Positions 20,701-22,434 of a stretch of DNA of 22,434 nucleotides are shown piece by piece. A program made the translations under genes and the position numbers. The first letter of the stretch is position 1, and each line of letters begins with the position of its first letter. Source of the DNA: Botryllus schlosseri (Eukaryota > Chordata > Ascidiacea > Stolidobranchia > Styelidae); assembly GCA_000444245.1 (NCBI GenBank), contig ATSW01009443.1, positions 1-22,434 on the forward strand, read 5' to 3'. The notes beneath the pieces were generated by a model. It worked only from the letters and a program-made list of their open reading frames with translations. It made no database searches and had not been told where the DNA came from.

Positions 20701-22023
20701 CGCTCTCATAAAGCTGGCAGCTGAGACCCGAAGACGGACGCATGCAAGAGAAACAGTGAAAGAGTGAATACGCTGATTGAAAGTCGTCCAACGAGGAAGA
20801 TACATGACGTCGAAGATACTCACTATACGATGAATATGAACTGTAATATGAAACTGAACTGTACCTATATCTGTGTCGTGACGCACAAGGCCTAAACGGC
20901 GACAAGCGTCACTGTAATACCCGTGTAATAATAACAATAACAACTCGGCACTCGTACACCAAGCTTGGATTCGTACTACATTATACACCGGTAGGTTAGT
21001 AGAAAAAAACAGAAATTATACTCTCATTAGAAGGCGAGCTTTCAAACATTTCACAAATTAGATTATCACATTGATATAGTCACTCATTTGAGATCGAAGT
21101 GCCGATACCTGGCCTCGCGCTCCATTTCGCAAAACCACCTCCACGGTATCTCCCACCTCCGCTTTGATCAGCGGTCCAAGAAGACCCCACGAGTGATGCT
21201 TTGGAAACCGACGTTCAAACCGATCGCTGTATTCGTGATAAATCGCCTTCTTATACGTTCCGCCAATACGGTTTTCGCCTCGAGCAAAAAATGTTGCAGA
21301 ATTGCTGCGAATACAAGCTGAGTGTGGAGTTGAGCAAATGCTGATGATGATCTGTCGTGGATATTATCCTCGATGTTCATGAGATTTCTTTTGTACAATC
21401 GTTATATCGATCCGCACAGTCCAATCCGTGAATTGAAATCTCCTAATAGGCAACGTCCCACGCTGATAACCGCCTATTGTGGTGCAGGCTTCAGTAGGTT
21501 ATAGTTTCGGTTCAGTTCAGTTCAGTTTATTAATAATTTCATTGATGCAAAACACCACAAGACTGCGACAGAGTTAAGTCATACAGGAAGAAGTCGTTTA
21601 CTTATCGGAAGTCATCATATGAGGAAAATACCGATCGAAAAACACTTCAAAACTTGATAGAGCTCGACAATTTATCATCAGCTCAACAATTGCTGTAGAT
21701 ATTGCATATATATGAGGAAATATAAGGTGGGGTATACATCGCGTAGTAAATATGGCAATGTTTGCAGGTGGACGGTCACTCATGATAACAGCTAGACTAG
21801 AAATCATTAGAGTAAATGAACCCGTTTAGGGTTACAACATCTTGCACGCACCTATCTGGATCCACTAGACTTTTCATAGTGGTGATATCGTATCCCGTCG
21901 GCCCGTAATTCCACATATCCTCGTCTATGCCGATGTAGTAAGTTCTGCGAAGGCCCGTCATTTCACTCAATATCTCTTGCTCTTCTCCGCACTTGCTGAC
22001 ATCGAAATTGGTGAGCATGCCAG
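11626..22023 (-). CDS. Ceruloplasmin/hephaestin-like multicopper ferroxidase, 14 3'-terminal exons
   Basis: Gene-level entry: exons 21852-22023, 21109-21304, 20197-20276, 19979-20109, 19642-19803, 18507-18642, 17051-17189, 16317-16494, 16122-16249, 14875-15000, 14502-14628, 12600-12779, 12324-12459 and 11626-11788. The family oxidises Fe(II) to Fe(III) with reduction of O2 to water, for iron export and transferrin loading. About 683 codons are present, against about 1065 residues in human ceruloplasmin; they cover the end of cupredoxin domain 2, then domains 3-6. Domain 6 carries LHTVHFHGH and [12 protein letters not shown]: type 1 ligands His, Cys, His, Met and four His of the type 2/3 cluster. 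Domain 4 keeps a type 1 set ([14 protein letters not shown]). ESNLMH occurs in domains 4 and 6, supplying putative iron-site Glu and His, with Asp from HVAD and HVND. The protein ends right after domain 6, so no membrane anchor is encoded and a secreted enzyme is likely. Orthology to ceruloplasmin rather than hephaestin cannot be decided. Confidence 0.95.
11925..12200 (+). repeat. Family R copy in ferroxidase intron 13
   Basis: Contains AATTTCTGGTTTTCATCCC, AGCGAGCCAAGCCTGGTGTA, the hairpin-like ACATTCTCGTGCATGCTTATGAAAATG (pieces 12073-12099) and a TAGTTCTAATCTCATTT tail. Same order as the copies near 3830 and 18015. It fills most of a 535-bp intron. Confidence 0.65.
12324..12459 (-). CDS. 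Ferroxidase exon 13: domain 6 HxxHxHxH copper motif
   Basis: 136 bp, the same length and phases as window exon 6. AINGRIGN, then [20 protein letters not shown]. The first His is a type 1 ligand and the HFH pair binds the trinuclear cluster. Donor AC|GTAAGT, phase 2. Confidence 0.96.
12600..12779 (-). CDS. Ferroxidase exon 12: domain 6 start, iron-site Glu/His
   Basis: After TTTCTTTCAG: GGLTQSG, then [20 protein letters not shown], then [14 protein letters not shown]. Glu and His of ESNLMH match the domain 6 iron site (Glu935 and His940 in human ceruloplasmin numbering, from memory). Donor G|GTAATA, phase 1. Confidence 0.95.
12886..13000 (+). mobile_element. hAT-like end fragment in intron 11
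   Basis: CGGTGTTTCTGAACCTTTTT followed by AGCGCTCGCATCAC and TTCTTACCCCCTT resembles the widespread hAT end of the CAGTGTTTCTCAACCTTTTT type. No opposite end or target duplication found, so it is a fragment at best. Between 13000 and 14195 I recognise nothing except weakly similar segments near 13955 and 14095. Confidence 0.45.
14196..14470. mobile_element. hAT-type MITE of the GACTCGAGTC family, copy 2 (intron 11)
   Basis: Left end CAGGGTTGTAACCAAGTCAC equals the reverse complement of the right end of copy 1. The right end GGTCATCACAAGTCTG is a diverged form of the TCATTACAACCCTG expected. Only 275 bp, lacking the non-repetitive middle of copy 1. Target duplication unclear. Confidence 0.75.
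14502..14628 (-). CDS. Ferroxidase exon 11: end of domain 5
   Basis: Reads [20 protein letters not shown], then [16 protein letters not shown], following WE to give the WxIP motif. A shortened loop precedes the Cys compared with vertebrate enzymes. Donor G|GTATGG, phase 1; a hAT-type MITE ends 31 bp beyond it. Confidence 0.93.
14875..15000 (-). CDS. Ferroxidase exon 10: domain 5
   Basis: [20 protein letters not shown], then TYIWE. It aligns with the SIEPxGV...TYEW block; the HxHG seen in vertebrate domain 5 is replaced by LHPEG. Donor GAG|GTATGT in phase 0, whereas the matching intron in domain 3 is phase 2. Confidence 0.88.
15415..15590 (-). repeat. Family R copy in intron 9
   Basis: Read on the minus strand: GCCATTCTCGTGCTTATGAG, TTTGATATGAAC, GATTTTTGTTGTA, TTTACAAGTTTTTACGAATT and a TTCTAATCTGA tail. 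Close in layout to the copy at 20335-20475 and to 18260-18445. Confidence 0.72.
15621..16091. mobile_element. hAT-type MITE, 471 bp, in intron 9
   Basis: Ends CAGCTGTTCTCCGAC and, read from the other side, CATTGGTTCTCAAAT, both of the hAT CAGTGGTTCTCAAACT type, followed by G/C-rich runs (CGCCCCCCCCC; GGGGGGCGCCCCC). The flanks GTCTAATC (15613-15620) and GTCTAATG (16092-16099) are an 8-bp target duplication with one mismatch. No transposase. Confidence 0.8.
16122..16249 (-). CDS. Ferroxidase exon 9: domain 5 core
   Basis: Separated from exon 8 by a 67-bp intron. Reads [16 protein letters not shown] and then [17 protein letters not shown], the same block as window exon 2. Donor AAG|GTAGTG, phase 0. 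A hAT-type insertion ends 30 bp downstream of this donor. Confidence 0.94.
16317..16494 (-). CDS. Ferroxidase exon 8: linker and start of domain 5
   Basis: [17 protein letters not shown] continues domain 4, then [19 protein letters not shown] opens domain 5, parallel to window exon 1. Donor G|GTAAAC, phase 1; an alternative GT lies 7 bases upstream but would lose RFIG, the counterpart of RIGG. Confidence 0.92.
16685..16901 (+). repeat. Palindromic MITE copy c (intron 7)
   Basis: Left end CATATTAAAATAAACCCGAA, right end CGAACATATTATTCAATTG, core CTACTAGTTGCTGACGATTA at 16810-16829, identical to copy d. A short GGAGGTACCGAATTTCAATA segment at 16560 repeats the flank of copies a and b. Confidence 0.72.
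17051..17189 (-). CDS. Ferroxidase exon 7: domain 4 Cys/His/Met copper site
   Basis: Acceptor TTTTGCAG. Ends in [18 protein letters not shown]: Cys, His five residues on and Met five further form a type 1 site with a Met axial ligand. The middle ([13 protein letters not shown]) is diverged from vertebrate sequences. Donor TCG|GTAACG, phase 0. Confidence 0.92.
17312..18003. mobile_element. Non-autonomous hAT element, 692 bp, in intron 6
   Basis: Terminal inverted repeats CAGGGCTGACCAACC and GGTTGGCCGGCCCTG (13 of 15 paired), with subterminal GGGCCAC motifs on both sides. The flanks are a perfect 8-bp target duplication, AATTAGTG (17304-17311 and 18004-18011). The interior has short open frames (73 codons at 17427-17648, minus) without recognisable transposase motifs. 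The intact duplication suggests a fairly recent insertion. Confidence 0.93.
18015..18445 (+). repeat. Family R copy, longest, in intron 6
   Basis: Contains GGTTTTCCTGAAAATGCTAC, CGAAACGAGTC, two successive CATTTGCCATT...CATG hairpin-like blocks (18148-18176 and 18260-18298), CTTCGATTTTTGTTGTATTT and the TAGTTCTAATCCTAATT tail. The doubled block suggests an internal duplication or two adjoining copies. It abuts the hAT element on its left. Confidence 0.7.
18507..18642 (-). CDS. Ferroxidase exon 6: domain 4, first type 1 copper His
   Basis: 136 bp. Continues [15 protein letters not shown], then [18 protein letters not shown]; the His of VDMH is the expected type 1 ligand. Unlike domain 6 there is no HxHG cluster motif, as expected for domain 4. 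Donor CG|GTAAGT, phase 2. Confidence 0.94.
18679..19505. mobile_element. hAT-type MITE of the GACTCGAGTC family, copy 3, with a nested MITE
   Basis: Left CGGGGTTGTAATGACTCGAG; right ACTTGGTTACACAACCCTG. Perfect 8-bp target duplication GTCAATCG at 18671-18678 and 19506-19513. Without the MITE at 19010-19306 the length is about 530 bp, close to the 563 bp of copy 1, and the middle segments align (CATTCGATATCAC; ACTGAACAGT). Lies in intron 5. Confidence 0.93.
19010..19306 (+). repeat. Palindromic MITE copy d, nested in hAT-type MITE copy 3
   Basis: Outer ends TGAATAGTATATCCATATT and AATATGAATATACTATTCA, core CTACTAGTTGCTGACGATTA. About 200 bp of unrelated sequence separates the left end from the core, so this copy has a longer interior than copy b. 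Confidence 0.8.
19642..19803 (-). CDS. Ferroxidase exon 5: domain 4 start, iron-site Glu/His
   Basis: Reads [17 protein letters not shown] and then [11 protein letters not shown]. VFDENxSxYLEEN and ESNxMH are diagnostic for even-numbered domains; Glu and His of ESNLMH correspond to the proposed domain 4 divalent iron site of ceruloplasmin. Donor T|GTAAGT, phase 1. Confidence 0.95.
19979..20109 (-). CDS. Ferroxidase exon 4: end of domain 3
   Basis: Begins G AGC GTT CCC after TATAG and reads [15 protein letters not shown], then [20 protein letters not shown] and CKR, aligned to the C-x-YYSAVDP...GLIGPMKICKKG block. The IYTSS segment replaces YYSA. Donor G|GTATGC, phase 1. The intron before it is only 87 bp. 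Confidence 0.93.
20197..20276 (-). CDS. Ferroxidase exon 3: domain 3
   Basis: 80 bp after [28 protein letters not shown] then EVHTYEW. Donor TG|GTTGGT is weak, but joining it to the next exon restores WSVPK, matching WTVPK in ceruloplasmin; no other GT keeps this motif. Confidence 0.88.
20335..20475 (-). repeat. Family R copy in intron 2 of the window
   Basis: Read on the minus strand: TTTGCCCTTTTCACGCGTTT, TTTGATATGAAC, GGTGTTGGTTGTAAA, TTTACGAGTTTTTGCGAATA and TTCTAATTCGAATCTAATTT. Same layout as 15415-15590. Confidence 0.72.
20500..20990. mobile_element. Possible solo LTR-like fossil (uncertain)
   Basis: This intron segment is clearly richer in G and C than its surroundings, with a TTTAAAAGCCCAGA promoter-like stretch near 20670 and an AATAATAACAATAACAACTC stretch near 20930, as in some Gypsy-type LTRs. 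No confident ends or target duplication. A 12-mer, ACTCGGCACTCG, occurs at 20615 and 20943. Only a suspicion. Confidence 0.22.
21109..21304 (-). CDS. Ferroxidase exon 2: domain 3 core
   Basis: Starts with one base that completes AGC (Ser), then [27 protein letters not shown] and [18 protein letters not shown], the classic ceruloplasmin repeat block. Donor GGCCAG|GTATCG, phase 0. Confidence 0.95.
21509..21600 (-). mobile_element. Non-LTR retroelement 3' end, copy 2 (intron 1 of the window)
   Basis: Minus strand: GCAGTCTTGTGGTGTTTTGC, then AAATTATTAATAAACTGAAC and a (CTGAA)n-like tail of about three units. Same 3' end as 7381-7465. Upstream sequence (21600-21800) carries no recognisable reverse transcriptase. 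Confidence 0.6.
21852..22023 (-). CDS. Ferroxidase exon 1 of window: end of domain 2, linker, start of domain 3
   Basis: Acceptor CAG then CT GGC ATG: it needs one base from an upstream exon outside the window, probably G, giving AGMLTNFDV, the tail of a domain 2 type 1 site region (ceruloplasmin has AGLQAFFQV). Then comes [19 protein letters not shown], equivalent to RHYYIAAEEIIWNYAPSG. Donor GATAG|GTGCGT leaves phase 2. Confidence 0.93.
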
Positions 22024-22114
22024 CTGAAAGGTTATCTCGCACGTAGGATGAGGCTCACTCAACCCTTCTTACCTATCTACCTAATCTCATTACCTGAGTT
22101 ACTCTACTCTACAG

Positions 22115-22285
22115 CAGTGTTGGGATGACTCGAGTCAAGTCATGACTCGAGTCAACTTTTTCGTATGACTTGACTTGACTCGAGTCACTTTGGAAAAATG
22201 ACTTGACTTGACTTGACTCGGAGCTTCAAAAATGTGCATTGACTCGTGACTCGGAGCAAAATTTACGAGTCAATTTCAAGTCATT
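22115..22285. mobile_element. hAT-type MITE of the GACTCGAGTC family, copy 4, right end undetermined
   Basis: Starts CAGTGTTGGGATGACTCGAG and has the densest GACTCGAGTC/GACTTGACTT array. The terminus differs from copies 1-3 (CAGTGTTGGG rather than CAGGGTTGTAA), so it may be a sister family. No matching right end or repeat of the flanking CTCTACAG was found in the window. From 22286 to 22434 no gene is recognised. Confidence 0.65.
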
Positions 22286-22434
22286 AAGTAAGCGGTGTCG
22301 AATGAATCACTGTATCTTGTGGATGTTCGGATTGTTCGAGATACCCTGGTGTCACTTGTGAGAACAACCAGTCATTCACTGATTGTACGTTACAAGGTTC
22401 CTCCATTGTTCGATCACAAATAAATTGACCGCAA

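Noticed and set aside
20642-20988. Ser/Tyr-rich minus-strand frames of 87 and 104 codons
   Set aside because: Frames overlap in a G/C-richer repeat-like segment within an intron; composition reflects base content, with no splice support.

Overview
The window is animal nuclear DNA: AT-rich, with intron-split genes using GT-AG splice sites and many short DNA transposons. Two genes are recognisable, both on the minus strand. A DMRTA gene together with a six-domain ceruloplasmin/hephaestin ferroxidase points to a metazoan. The small introns and MITE load suit an invertebrate deuterostome such as an ascidian, but that placement is an inference and is weak.

Left (about 1-2.8 kb): the 5' part of a DMRTA-type (Dmrt4/5) doublesex/mab-3 transcription factor. 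Exon 1 (2582-2788) carries the start codon and almost the whole DM zinc module. Exon 2 (1371-1494) finishes the recognition helix and the family's conserved basic/acidic extension. Exon 3 (771-933) encodes an acidic, Ser/Asn-rich linker. The expected C-terminal DMA domain is not in the window and should lie to the left.

Middle (about 2.8-11.5 kb): 8.7 kb between the genes with no convincing coding exon. It holds non-autonomous transposons: a palindromic MITE, two copies of a long-TIR MITE carrying CRE palindromes, a 563-bp hAT MITE built of GACTCGAGTC units, a non-LTR retroelement 3' end, and a pair of inverted palindromes 2.1 kb apart.

Right (11.5-22.0 kb): fourteen 3' exons of a secreted-type multicopper ferroxidase (ceruloplasmin/hephaestin family), from the end of cupredoxin domain 2 through domain 6, the stop codon and an AATAAA signal. 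All junctions agree in phase and give about 683 codons. The type 1 copper ligands of domains 4 and 6, the domain 6 half of the trinuclear cluster, and the putative iron-site Glu/His/Asp residues are present. There is no C-terminal membrane anchor. The N-terminal part lies beyond the right edge.

Every ferroxidase intron longer than 500 bp contains at least one recognisable or suspected repeat, while the five without one are 67-246 bp. Three hAT-type insertions keep 8-bp target duplications, one of them with a second MITE nested inside. I see no new biochemical system here; the novelty is in the repeat families and their effect on gene structure.
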